NCBI GenBank assembly: GCA_030052355.1
Contig: JASIGS010000373.1
Span: 1-5,060 of the forward strand
Length of the DNA stretch: 5,060 bases
DNA from: Streptosporangiaceae bacterium
GTDB taxonomy: Bacteria; Actinomycetota; Actinomycetes; Streptosporangiales; Streptosporangiaceae
Direction: 5' to 3'
Shown: positions 1 to 5,043 of the stretch, piece after piece
How positions within the stretch are numbered: the first letter of the stretch is position 1
Layout of the letters: the number at the start of each line of letters is the position of its first letter
Made by a program: the position numbers and the translations under genes
Notes under the pieces: model-generated
Seen by the model: the letters and a program-made list of their open reading frames with translations, nothing else
What the model was told of the DNA's origin: nothing
Databases searched by the model: none

Positions 1-651
1 GTCGCCTGGGCGGAGTGGCAGGCGCGCGACCTGCTCGAGGCGAACGGCATCCCGGTCGTGCCCGGCCGGCTCGCGCGCTCAGCGGACGAGGCCGTCGCAG
101 CCGCCCGTGAGCTGCGCACGCCGGTAGCGCTGAAGGTCAGCTCAGCCCGGCTCACGCACAAGTCTGATGTCGGCGGTGTGCTGCTCGGCCTGGATAACGA
201 CGCGGCGATCCGCAGCGGTTATGACCGGGTGGTGGCGGTCGCCGACGACGCCGACGGCGTCCTCGTGACCTCGATGCGAACAGATGGCGTCGAGGTGCTC
301 GCTGGCGTGTCAGTGGACCCGGCGTTCGGCCCGGTGCTCGCCGTCGGGGTCGGCGGCATCTGGGTGGAAGTGCTGGCAGACACTCGCCTGCTGGTGCTGC
401 CCGCCGGCGCCGGCGAAGTGCGGGCGATGCTCGCCGAGCTGCGCGGCCTGCCGCTGCTGCAGGGCGCGCGCGGGGGCGTGGCCGCGGACCTGGACGCGCT
501 GGCGAACGTGGTAGCAGACATCGCTGCGCTGGCATGCTCGCTGCCTGGGCTGCTTGCGCTTGAAGTCAATCCGCTGTGGGTTCGTGGCGACCAGATAGAA
601 GCACTCGACGTGCTGGTCGTCACCGAGGAAGGAACGGAGCCGGGCACATGA
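1..651 (+). CDS. NDP-forming acyl-CoA synthetase, C-terminal ATP-grasp part (5'-truncated by window edge)
   Basis: This is the end of a gene that enters from the left; frame 1 is open from base 1, leaving 216 residues and a TGA stop at 649-651. Visible motifs match the ATP-grasp domain of ADP/NDP-forming acetyl/acyl-CoA synthetases (the succinyl-CoA ligase-like superfamily): ALKVSS followed by HKSDVGGV at residues 43-60, the segment EVLAGVSVDPAFGPV at 98-112, a glycine-rich GVGGIWVEVLAD at 116-127, and LEVNPL at 187-192 near the C-terminus. Known enzymes of this family interconvert acyl-CoA plus NDP and phosphate with acid, CoA and NTP, through a phosphohistidine; the CoA-binding and ligase domains carrying that histidine would lie upstream, outside the window. 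The acyl substrate cannot be read from this part. The gene overlaps the acyl-CoA dehydrogenase by ATGA, so the two are probably cotranscribed and translationally coupled. A GTG at 58 lies inside the conserved domain and is not the start. Family assignment is firm; pathway is inferred. Confidence 0.9.
   Translation, partial: VAWAEWQARDLLEANGIPVVPGRLARSADEAVAAARELRTPVALKVSSARLTHKSDVGGVLLGLDNDAAIRSGYDRVVAVADDADGVLVTSMRTDGVEVLAGVSVDPAFGPVLAVGVGGIWVEVLADTRLLVLPAGAGEVRAMLAELRGLPLLQGARGGVAADLDALANVVADIAALACSLPGLLALEVNPLWVRGDQIEALDVLVVTEEGTEPGT
636..639 (+). promoter_or_regulatory. Ribosome binding site deciding the acyl-CoA dehydrogenase start
   Basis: GGAG lies 8 bases before the ATG at 648, inside the last codons of the upstream synthetase gene, and a second purine-rich run (GAGGAAGGA) lies at 625-633. 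This supports ATG 648 over the in-frame upstream codon at 576, which would add 24 residues of arginine-rich sequence unlike the family. Confidence 0.7.
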
Positions 652-1763
652 TCCTTGGTGTGAGTGCCGAGCAGGAGGAGCTGCGCGCCTCGGTGCGGCG
701 GTTCCTCGCCGACCGGGCGCCGATCTCGTCGGTGCGCGAGCTGATGGACACGGTCGACGGTGTTGACCCCGCGGTGTGGCGTCAGGCGGGCGAGCAGCTC
801 GGACTGCAGGGCATTGCGATCCCCGAGGAGTACGGCGGGTCCGGGTTCAGCTTCGCCGAGCAGGCGATCGTCCTGGAGGAACTCGGCTCCGCGCTGTACG
901 GCGGGCCGTACCTGGCCAGCGCCGTGCTGGCCGCGAACGCCCTGCTGACCAGCGCCGACGAGGCAGCCAGGAAGGCCTACCTGCCCGGAATCGCGACCGG
1001 CGAGACGATCGCGACGCTGGCGTTCACCGAGGAGGACGGGTCCTGGGAACCGGATGCCATCCAGCTCACCGCGACTGACACCGGCGATGGCTGGCGGCTG
1101 GACGGGCGCAAGAGCTTCGTGCTCGACGGTCACACCGCGAGCCTCATCCTCGTCGTCGGGCGGACCGAGGCCGGCCTCGCACTGTTCGCCGTCGAAGGTG
1201 GTGCCGACGGCCTGACCCGGACGCCGCTGCCGACGCTCGACCAGACCCGCAAGCTCGCGCGGCTGGACTTCGCCGCGGTCCCCGCGACCCTGGTCGGCGC
1301 GCCGGGCGACGGCGCTGCCGTGCTCAGCCGGGTGCTCGACCTGGCCGCGATCGCGCAGGCCGCCGAGCAGCTCGGCGGCGCGCAGCGCGCACTGGACATG
1401 GCGGTCGAGTACGCCAAGGTCAGGCACCAGTTCGGGCGGCCGATCGGCAGCTTCCAGGCGATCAAGCACCGGTGTGCCGACCTGCTGCTCGAGGTCGAGT
1501 CGCTGCGCTCCGCCGTCCAGTACGCGGCCGCCGCGGTCGCCGAGGACTCGGCCGAGGTGCCCACGGTGGCGTCGCTGGTCAAGGCGTACGCGTCGGACGT
1601 CTACTTCCACGTCGCCGCCGAGAACATCCAGATCCACGGCGGCATCGGCTTCACCTGGGAGCACGACGCACACCTGTACTTCAAGCGGGCCAAGGCCAGC
1701 GAGCTGTTCCTGGGCGACGCCAGCTACCACCGCGAGCGGCTGGCCACCCGCATCGGCCTGTAG
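648..1763 (+). CDS. Acyl-CoA dehydrogenase family flavoprotein (FadE-like)
   Basis: A 371-residue protein, a usual length for acyl-CoA dehydrogenases, which oxidise acyl-CoA to 2-enoyl-CoA with FAD and pass electrons to electron-transfer flavoprotein in the cytoplasm. The three-domain layout is visible: helical N-terminus (about 1-118) with PEEYGGSGFSF at 59-69; middle beta domain (about 120-215) starting with the FAD-contact region LAFTEEDGSW; and helical C-terminus (about 222-371) with RHQFGRPIGSFQAIKHRCADL at 259-279 and IQIHGGIGFTWEHD at 327-340. In the family, R259 and the QFG segment contact FAD. The catalytic glutamate of MCAD-type enzymes (YEG near the C-terminus) aligns by eye with FLG at 354-356, so that position is a leucine; the alternative isovaleryl-CoA dehydrogenase position falls near A233. 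The protein may use another base (E240 is nearby) or work with a partner subunit, as in heteromeric actinobacterial FadE pairs. The start is ATG 648, overlapping the synthetase stop as ATGA. Confidence 0.95.
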   Translation: MILGVSAEQEELRASVRRFLADRAPISSVRELMDTVDGVDPAVWRQAGEQLGLQGIAIPEEYGGSGFSFAEQAIVLEELGSALYGGPYLASAVLAANALLTSADEAARKAYLPGIATGETIATLAFTEEDGSWEPDAIQLTATDTGDGWRLDGRKSFVLDGHTASLILVVGRTEAGLALFAVEGGADGLTRTPLPTLDQTRKLARLDFAAVPATLVGAPGDGAAVLSRVLDLAAIAQAAEQLGGAQRALDMAVEYAKVRHQFGRPIGSFQAIKHRCADLLLEVESLRSAVQYAAAAVAEDSAEVPTVASLVKAYASDVYFHVAAENIQIHGGIGFTWEHDAHLYFKRAKASELFLGDASYHRERLATRIGL

Positions 1764-1765
1764 CA

Positions 1766-1795
1766 GCTACCGGCAGGCGGCCGGCAGCGGATAGC
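1766..1795. terminator. Weak candidate stem-loop at the convergent gene ends
   Basis: CCGGC at 1770-1774 can pair with GCCGG at 1780-1784 across a 5-base loop; alternatively GCTACCG at 1766-1772 pairs with the segment ending in TAGC at 1795 with one bulged A. The element lies just after the dehydrogenase stop and inside the last codons of the opposing membrane-protein gene. There is no T-run on either side, so a classical intrinsic terminator is not shown. GC-rich DNA forms such stems by chance. Confidence 0.2.
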
Positions 1796-2960
1796 TCGTC
1801 ACCGTCCGGCCGGGACTGCTGCTGAGCGTCTTGCTGGTCACGACGTAGACCGTCCGGCCGGCGGCTGCAGCGAAGGTCACGTAGCCCTTGACGGGCATGG
1901 TGACTACCGGGCCATCCGAGCTTGCCGAGAAGCAGGCGAGCGAGTCCCTCGCGGTGTTCCTGGTCACCCAGACGGTGTCGCCGTGTGACGAGACGCCAAT
2001 GATGTGGTTCAGCACCGGGTTGGTCTTGGCAAAGCTTGGCGTTGTCGGCTTCAGCTCGGCGTTGAGCCGGATGAGTGAGCCGTCCAGGAAGGAACCAGCC
2101 ATGGACCAAAGCGAGCCATCCGCGACGGCTGCCGGATAAGGCAGACTCCAGGTGTTACGTCGGATGCCCGGATGGCCGGCGATCACGAAGTAGTACTGGT
2201 TCAGGTTGCTGTTGTTGGTCAGTTCCACAACGACCTGGCCATCGAGACGCACCGCCACACCGGTGGCCTCAGTCTGCGCACCTGCGCCGAGGCTGGTGGC
2301 CGGCTCTAGGTACTGGCTCGCGTGCCCGGCCTCGCCTGGCGCGGGCATCCGGAGTCTGAGCAGGCCGCGCGGGACGGGGACCAGCGCAACGGTGCGGCTG
2401 ATCGGCAGCAGGAACGTGGACTGAACCCACGGGCTGACCGAATGCGACCGCAGGTCAGCGCTGAACAGCCAGACCTTGACTGGCCCGAAGTTTGTGTACG
2501 GCCCCACGACCACCCAGACCGAGCCGCCCGGGCCTACGGTTGGTACTTCCACGTCGTTCGCGGGGAACGTGAACTGCCCGACGAGCCTGCCAGTCAGCCT
2601 GTTGTAAGCGGACAGCACGGCTGGCCCGTTGCTTCCCAGCTCTCTCGTGACATAGAGGTACTTGCTGCTCGCCACGAGAGCAAGGGGCGTGTAACCGCGC
2701 GGCAGGGTGATCAGAACCCGGGACCCACGGCCGCTGTCGGCAACCACCGCCGGCCCCCGCGACTGAGCATGTACGGCGGCGTACGCGCCGCCGGCGGCGA
2801 CCAGCGCGCAGGCGGTGGCGGCGGCAAACCCTGCCAGCACCCGCTGGCGGTGCCGCCGCGACCCGCGGCGCACGCGCTGGGCCAGGCCAGGCCGCGGCTG
2901 CACGAAGTCGCTAGCCGCGTCGAACGCGGCCCTGAGCTCGTTCTCAATCTGGCTGCTCAT
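1767..2960 (-). CDS. Single-pass membrane protein with extracytoplasmic beta-propeller-like domain; putative sigma-factor partner
   Basis: A 397-residue protein. Residues 1-40 are a short cytoplasmic-type segment ending in the basic run RRGSRRHRQR (31-40). Residues 41-63 are an Ala/Val/Leu-rich transmembrane helix, so the positive-inside rule places the C-terminal 330 residues outside. That part has repeated units resembling propeller blades, roughly 90-131, 138-179, 188-222, 232-273, 276-309, 318-357 and 359-392, each with a hydrophobic strand such as SVWVVV, TVWVTR or TVYVVT. C343 and C396 are its only cysteines and could form a disulfide. The gene follows a SigE-type ECF sigma gene by 19 bases, where anti-sigma or sensor partners are often encoded. 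However, no zinc anti-sigma motif (HxxxCxxC) is present, so an anti-sigma role is inference. ATG 2960 is chosen because it has an SD site and gives a normal short N-terminus; an in-frame start at 3014 would run 35 bases into the sigma gene. Codon use looks less GC-biased than in its neighbours. The exact function is unknown. Confidence 0.82.
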   Translation of the reverse strand: MSSQIENELRAAFDAASDFVQPRPGLAQRVRRGSRRHRQRVLAGFAAATACALVAAGGAYAAVHAQSRGPAVVADSGRGSRVLITLPRGYTPLALVASSKYLYVTRELGSNGPAVLSAYNRLTGRLVGQFTFPANDVEVPTVGPGGSVWVVVGPYTNFGPVKVWLFSADLRSHSVSPWVQSTFLLPISRTVALVPVPRGLLRLRMPAPGEAGHASQYLEPATSLGAGAQTEATGVAVRLDGQVVVELTNNSNLNQYYFVIAGHPGIRRNTWSLPYPAAVADGSLWSMAGSFLDGSLIRLNAELKPTTPSFAKTNPVLNHIIGVSSHGDTVWVTRNTARDSLACFSASSDGPVVTMPVKGYVTFAAAAGRTVYVVTSKTLSSSPGRTVTSYPLPAACR

Positions 2961-2966
2961 GTCCTG

Positions 2967-2970
2967 CTCC
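2967..2970 (-). promoter_or_regulatory. Ribosome binding site deciding the membrane protein start
   Basis: On the minus strand GGAG is followed by 6 bases and then ATG 2960. It lies in the 19-base gap after the sigma-factor stop, which supports 2960 as start and independent initiation rather than the overlapping start at 3014. Confidence 0.65.
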
Positions 2971-2979
2971 GTCCGGCGC

Positions 2980-3483
2980 TCACGCCGTGGTCCTGTCGTT
3001 CCCGACGAGTTCACGCAGCCGTGCCATCGCCCTGGCGTGCTGCGACTTCACCGTGCCGATCGAGCAGCCGAGCTCGCGGGCTGTCTCGGCCTCGGTCAGG
3101 TCGTCGAAGTAGCGGAGCACCAGCACCGCCCGCTGACCGGCCGGAAGCTCGCGCACGCAGGCGAGCAGCGCGGTCCGGCCGGCCACCCCTTCGACCGACG
3201 GGTCCAGCTGGCCAGGCAGCGACTCGGTGTCTAACGGAGCGCTGGCCATCCGCCGCTTGCGTCCCGCGTCCACCGCGGCCGTGACCAGCATCTTGCGCAC
3301 GTAGGCCTCGGGGATGTCGGTGCGGCGGATCGACGGCCATCGCCGGTAGGCCTTCTCGAGCGTGGTCTGCAGTAAGTCCTCCGCCTCGGTGACGTCACCC
3401 GTGATCAGGTACGCGCTGCGCAGCAGCCGTCGCGATGACGCATCGACGAACGCGGTGAAGTCGTCCTCGTCCGAGGGGCGCAT
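2980..3483 (-). CDS. ECF RNA polymerase sigma factor, SigE family
   Basis: A 167-residue protein with the two domains of a minimal ECF (group 4) sigma factor and no region 1 or 3. Region 2 spans about residues 9-80, with LITGDVTEAEDLLQTTLEKAYRRW (26-49) as the core-binding and -10 recognition helices and EAYVRKMLV at 59-67. Region 4 spans about 110-160, with ELPAGQRAVLVLRYFDDLT (112-130) followed by the helix-turn-helix AETARELGCSIGTVKSQHARA (132-152), which in the family reads the -35 element. Length and the PEAYVRK segment fit the actinobacterial SigE-family group. The protein would direct RNA polymerase to a small regulon, which cannot be read here; autoregulation is possible given the candidate promoter just upstream. 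ATG 3483 has GGAGG 6 bases before it. The next gene begins 19 bases after the stop and encodes a membrane protein, so the pair is probably one transcription unit for signalling from outside the cell. Confidence 0.93.
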   Translation of the reverse strand: MRPSDEDDFTAFVDASSRRLLRSAYLITGDVTEAEDLLQTTLEKAYRRWPSIRRTDIPEAYVRKMLVTAAVDAGRKRRMASAPLDTESLPGQLDPSVEGVAGRTALLACVRELPAGQRAVLVLRYFDDLTEAETARELGCSIGTVKSQHARAMARLRELVGNDRTTA

Positions 3484-3489
3484 GCCAGG

Positions 3490-3494
3490 CCTCC
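3490..3494 (-). promoter_or_regulatory. Ribosome binding site of the sigma factor gene
   Basis: A full GGAGG on the minus strand lies 6 bases before ATG 3483. Its first base is also the last base of an inverted repeat (3494-3519), so folding of a long leader could affect access to it. Confidence 0.7.
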
Positions 3495-3519
3495 GTCTGT
3501 GTTCCTGACAGCGCAGACG
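3494..3519. repeat. Inverted repeat upstream of the sigma factor gene
   Basis: CGTCTG at 3494-3499 and CAGACG at 3514-3519 are exact reverse complements separated by 14 bases. Inside them ACA and TGT can add three more pairs with a 3-base bulge and a 5-base loop. The repeat runs from the candidate -10 element to the SD sequence, so it could be an operator or an RNA stem, or chance. Confidence 0.4.
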
Positions 3520-3545
3520 TAATCTGTCGGCCGGAAGGTTGTCAA
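3516..3545 (-). promoter_or_regulatory. Candidate promoter of the sigma factor gene
   Basis: In the 75-base gap between the PHP stop and the sigma start, the minus strand has TTGACA at 3545-3540, a perfect -35 hexamer for the housekeeping sigma factor, but no good -10 hexamer 17-18 bases on. Overlapping it, ACAACC followed after 17 bases by CGTC (3519-3516) resembles an ECF-type promoter (AAC-type -35, CGTC-type -10), which would suit autoregulation. The leader would then be about 25 bases. Both readings come from sequence inspection only. Confidence 0.35.
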
Positions 3546-3558
3546 TGCGCGCCAGATA

Positions 3559-4185
3559 TCAGCCGCGTCGCCGGGGGTAGCGCGGGGCGTGCGCGCGGTA
3601 CTCGCCGGTGATCTTCGCTTGCCGCAGCGCAGCGAGAAACTCGGCCGGGCCGTCGAAATCGGGCACCTCCGCGTAGGCGGCACCGATGCCCTCGGGGTCG
3701 TGCGCGTCCGACCCGGCCGCGCCCGGCAGCCCGAACCGGGCCGCCAGGTCGGCGGCCCGGTCGTTCATCGACTGGTCGGCGATCTTGGCGTTGAACACCT
3801 CGACGACGTCGGCGAGGCCCGCCGCGCACAATTCCTCGGCGACCCACCGCAGGCTGGGGCGGCCGGTGTCGAACGGGTGCGGCAGGTAGACCAGGCCGCC
3901 CTGGGCGCGGATGAGCCCGACGGCTTCCCTTGTGGGCAGCACGTAGGGAACTCGCTCCGTCAGGAACAGCCCGATCACGTCGCCCTCGCGGGTCCTGATC
4001 TCCTCGCCGACGATGACCCGGGCGCCGATACCGCGCTCGGCCGCCGCGACGGCGGCGGCCGTCACGTTGTGGTCGGTGATGCACACGACGTCTATCGCCG
4101 CCCGCGCGACGTGCTCGGCCAGCTGGTCGATGGTCGTAACCGCGTCCCCCGACGCCGCCGTGTGCAGATGGCAGTCGAGCTTTAG
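3559..4185 (-). CDS. PHP-domain metal-dependent phosphoesterase-like protein, no canonical start codon
   Basis: The frame encodes about 208 residues of a PHP (polymerase and histidinol phosphatase) domain. Numbering from the codon at 4185, the family's metal-ligand motifs appear in order: DCHLHT at 4-9, ITDHN at 36-40, GEE at 60-62, LPHPFD at 101-106, VEVFNA at 128-133, and GSDAHD at 158-163. Known relatives hydrolyse phosphoester bonds using divalent metals (for example 3',5'-nucleotide or histidinol phosphates); the substrate here is not readable. The frame is open upstream to a TGA at 4309-4311, but no ATG, GTG or TTG occurs before GTG 4086, and starting there would delete the essential HxH motif. 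GGAGGG at 4200-4195 sits 9 bases before the codon at 4185, which is CTA and overlaps the TAA stop of the SDR gene. The given 5' end is therefore positional, not a proven start. The gene may use a rare start, be made by frameshift from the SDR, have lost its start, or contain a sequence error. Confidence 0.8.
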   Translation of the reverse strand, partial: LKLDCHLHTAASGDAVTTIDQLAEHVARAAIDVVCITDHNVTAAAVAAAERGIGARVIVGEEIRTREGDVIGLFLTERVPYVLPTREAVGLIRAQGGLVYLPHPFDTGRPSLRWVAEELCAAGLADVVEVFNAKIADQSMNDRAADLAARFGLPGAAGSDAHDPEGIGAAYAEVPDFDGPAEFLAALRQAKITGEYRAHAPRYPRRRG

Positions 4186-4967
4186 CGCGGCGTTCCCTCC
4201 GTAAGAAGTTCCTGCGAGTACGTTATGCGGCCGGTCAGGCTCGCCGGATCGCCGCTGCAGAGCACCAGGGCCGCCTCCGCCATGACCGAGGCGGGCTCGG
4301 AGTTGGGGTCATCGTCGCTGGTCAGGTGGTGGAAGATCGTGCCGGGGGTCGGCACCACCTTGGTCGGGGACAGCGCGTTCACCGCGATGTTGTCCCGGTA
4401 CAGCTCGGCGGCGAGGCCGGTGGAGAACCGCTCGAGCGCGGCCTTGCACATGCCGTAGACGGTCGCGCCCCGCTCCGCGAACCGGCCCGGCGGGATGGAC
4501 GGATGCCGCGCCGCCACGGACGAGATGTTGAGTATCCAGCCGGCGCCGCGTTCTCGCATGCCGTCCAGCACCAGCGTGGCGAGGTGGAACGGCGCCTCTA
4601 CCTGGACCGCGAACATCAGCGCGTAGCGCTTGGGGCTGAAGTCCTCGACCGGCGTGAAGTAGCTGACCGCCGCGTTGTTGACCAGGATGTCGGGGCTGCC
4701 GAGCTCGATCACCGTCTGCTGGACGAGCCGTTCCCGATCCTCGGACCTCGCCAGGTTGGCGGGGATCGCGACCGCCGTCCCGCCAGCCTCGCGGATGTGG
4801 GCGACGGTCTCTCCGATCGTGCCCGCCAGCGGCGAGCTGCCCGGCTGAGTCGTCCTCGCCGCGACCGCTACCGCGGCTCCCTCAGCGGCGAACCGCCTGG
4901 CAATTTCCGCGCCGATGCCGCGGCTGGCTCCCGTGACGATAGCGACCCGACCGTCCAGCACACCCAT
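4182..4967 (-). CDS. Short-chain dehydrogenase/reductase (SDR), NAD(P)-dependent
   Basis: A 261-residue protein of normal classical-SDR length. The Rossmann dinucleotide-binding motif TGASRGIG is at 12-19, the structural NNAA motif at 97-100, the catalytic serine in NISS at 147-150, and YGMCK (Y171, K175) as the YxxxK active site. R38 after the second strand (AART) suggests NADP(H) over NAD(H). The segment QPGSSPLAGTIGETVAHIRE (41-60) after it resembles the HSDL2-like SDR branch by eye. The Ser-to-Tyr spacing is 21 residues rather than the usual 13 or so, because of a proline-rich insert (HPSIPPGRFAERGA), which may shape the substrate pocket. The enzyme would oxidise or reduce a hydroxyl/carbonyl substrate in the cytoplasm; the substrate is unknown. 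ATG 4967 is preferred to an in-frame start at 4991 because GGAGG lies 6 bases upstream of 4967. Its TAA stop overlaps the expected start of the PHP gene, so the two are probably one operon. Confidence 0.93.
   Translation of the reverse strand: MGVLDGRVAIVTGASRGIGAEIARRFAAEGAAVAVAARTTQPGSSPLAGTIGETVAHIREAGGTAVAIPANLARSEDRERLVQQTVIELGSPDILVNNAAVSYFTPVEDFSPKRYALMFAVQVEAPFHLATLVLDGMRERGAGWILNISSVAARHPSIPPGRFAERGATVYGMCKAALERFSTGLAAELYRDNIAVNALSPTKVVPTPGTIFHHLTSDDDPNSEPASVMAEAALVLCSGDPASLTGRITYSQELLTEGTPR
4195..4200 (-). promoter_or_regulatory. Shine-Dalgarno sequence before the PHP frame
   Basis: GGAGGG on the minus strand lies within the last codons of the SDR gene (Glu-Gly-Thr region) and 9 bases before codon 4185. 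The spacing is right for initiation at 4185, yet that codon is CTA. This marks where the PHP start belongs even though no standard start codon is present. Confidence 0.5.
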
Positions 4968-4973
4968 CCGTAA

Positions 4974-4978
4974 CCTCC
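4974..4978 (-). promoter_or_regulatory. Ribosome binding site deciding the SDR start
   Basis: GGAGG on the minus strand, 6 bases before ATG 4967. It lies downstream of the alternative in-frame start at 4991, which would place the SD inside the coding region, so 4967 (protein beginning MGVLDGRVAIVTG) is the better start. Confidence 0.75.
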
Positions 4979-5013
4979 GCCGTGTGACCACTGCAGCGTG
5001 TTCTACTTGGCCA

Positions 5014-5043
5014 ATTGGAGTCAGCCGGCCCTCATCGTGTCAA
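5014..5043 (-). promoter_or_regulatory. Candidate promoter for the SDR-PHP unit
   Basis: On the minus strand TTGACA (5043-5038) is followed after 18 bases by TCCAAT (5019-5014), which matches four of six -10 consensus positions. Transcription would start about 40 bases before ATG 4967. The -10 overlaps two short palindromes, TTGGCCAA (5008-5015) and CCAATTGG (5011-5018), which could be a repressor site but are short enough to be chance. The rest of the 93-base end region (4968-5060) holds no gene I can see; a plus-strand GGAGG at 5052-5056 might serve a divergent gene beyond the window. Confidence 0.4.

Noticed and set aside
576..647. Upstream start of the acyl-CoA dehydrogenase at 576
   Set aside because: It adds 24 Arg/Gly-rich residues that are the out-of-frame reading of the synthetase end; ATG 648 has an SD and the ATGA overlap.
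219..1730. Long minus-strand open frame of about 503 codons opposite the synthetase and dehydrogenase
   Set aside because: It is antisense to two clearly recognised genes, has no recognisable domain and is Arg/Gly/Asp-rich low-complexity sequence, typical of shadow frames in GC-rich DNA.
2961..3014. Upstream start of the membrane protein at 3014
   Set aside because: It would overlap the sigma gene by 35 bases, and ATG 2960 has its own SD in the gap.
2322..3284. Plus-strand open frame of about 320 codons opposite the membrane protein and sigma genes
   Set aside because: It covers two convincing minus-strand genes, and its translation is Arg/Pro/Ala-rich with no motif.
3484..3558. Intrinsic terminator after the PHP gene
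   Set aside because: Only short stems and no T-run on the minus strand; the sequence there is better read as a promoter region.
3542..4084. Minus-strand frame of about 180 codons overlapping the PHP gene in another frame
   Set aside because: Arginine-rich shadow; the PHP motifs are all in the other frame.
3559..4086. PHP gene starting at GTG 4086
   Set aside because: This start begins one residue before CITDHN and removes the HxH metal motif and about 33 conserved-looking residues. The coding signal clearly continues upstream to 4185.
4326..4973. Plus-strand frame of about 215 codons opposite the SDR gene
   Set aside because: Antisense to a gene with complete SDR motifs; composition is typical of a shadow frame.
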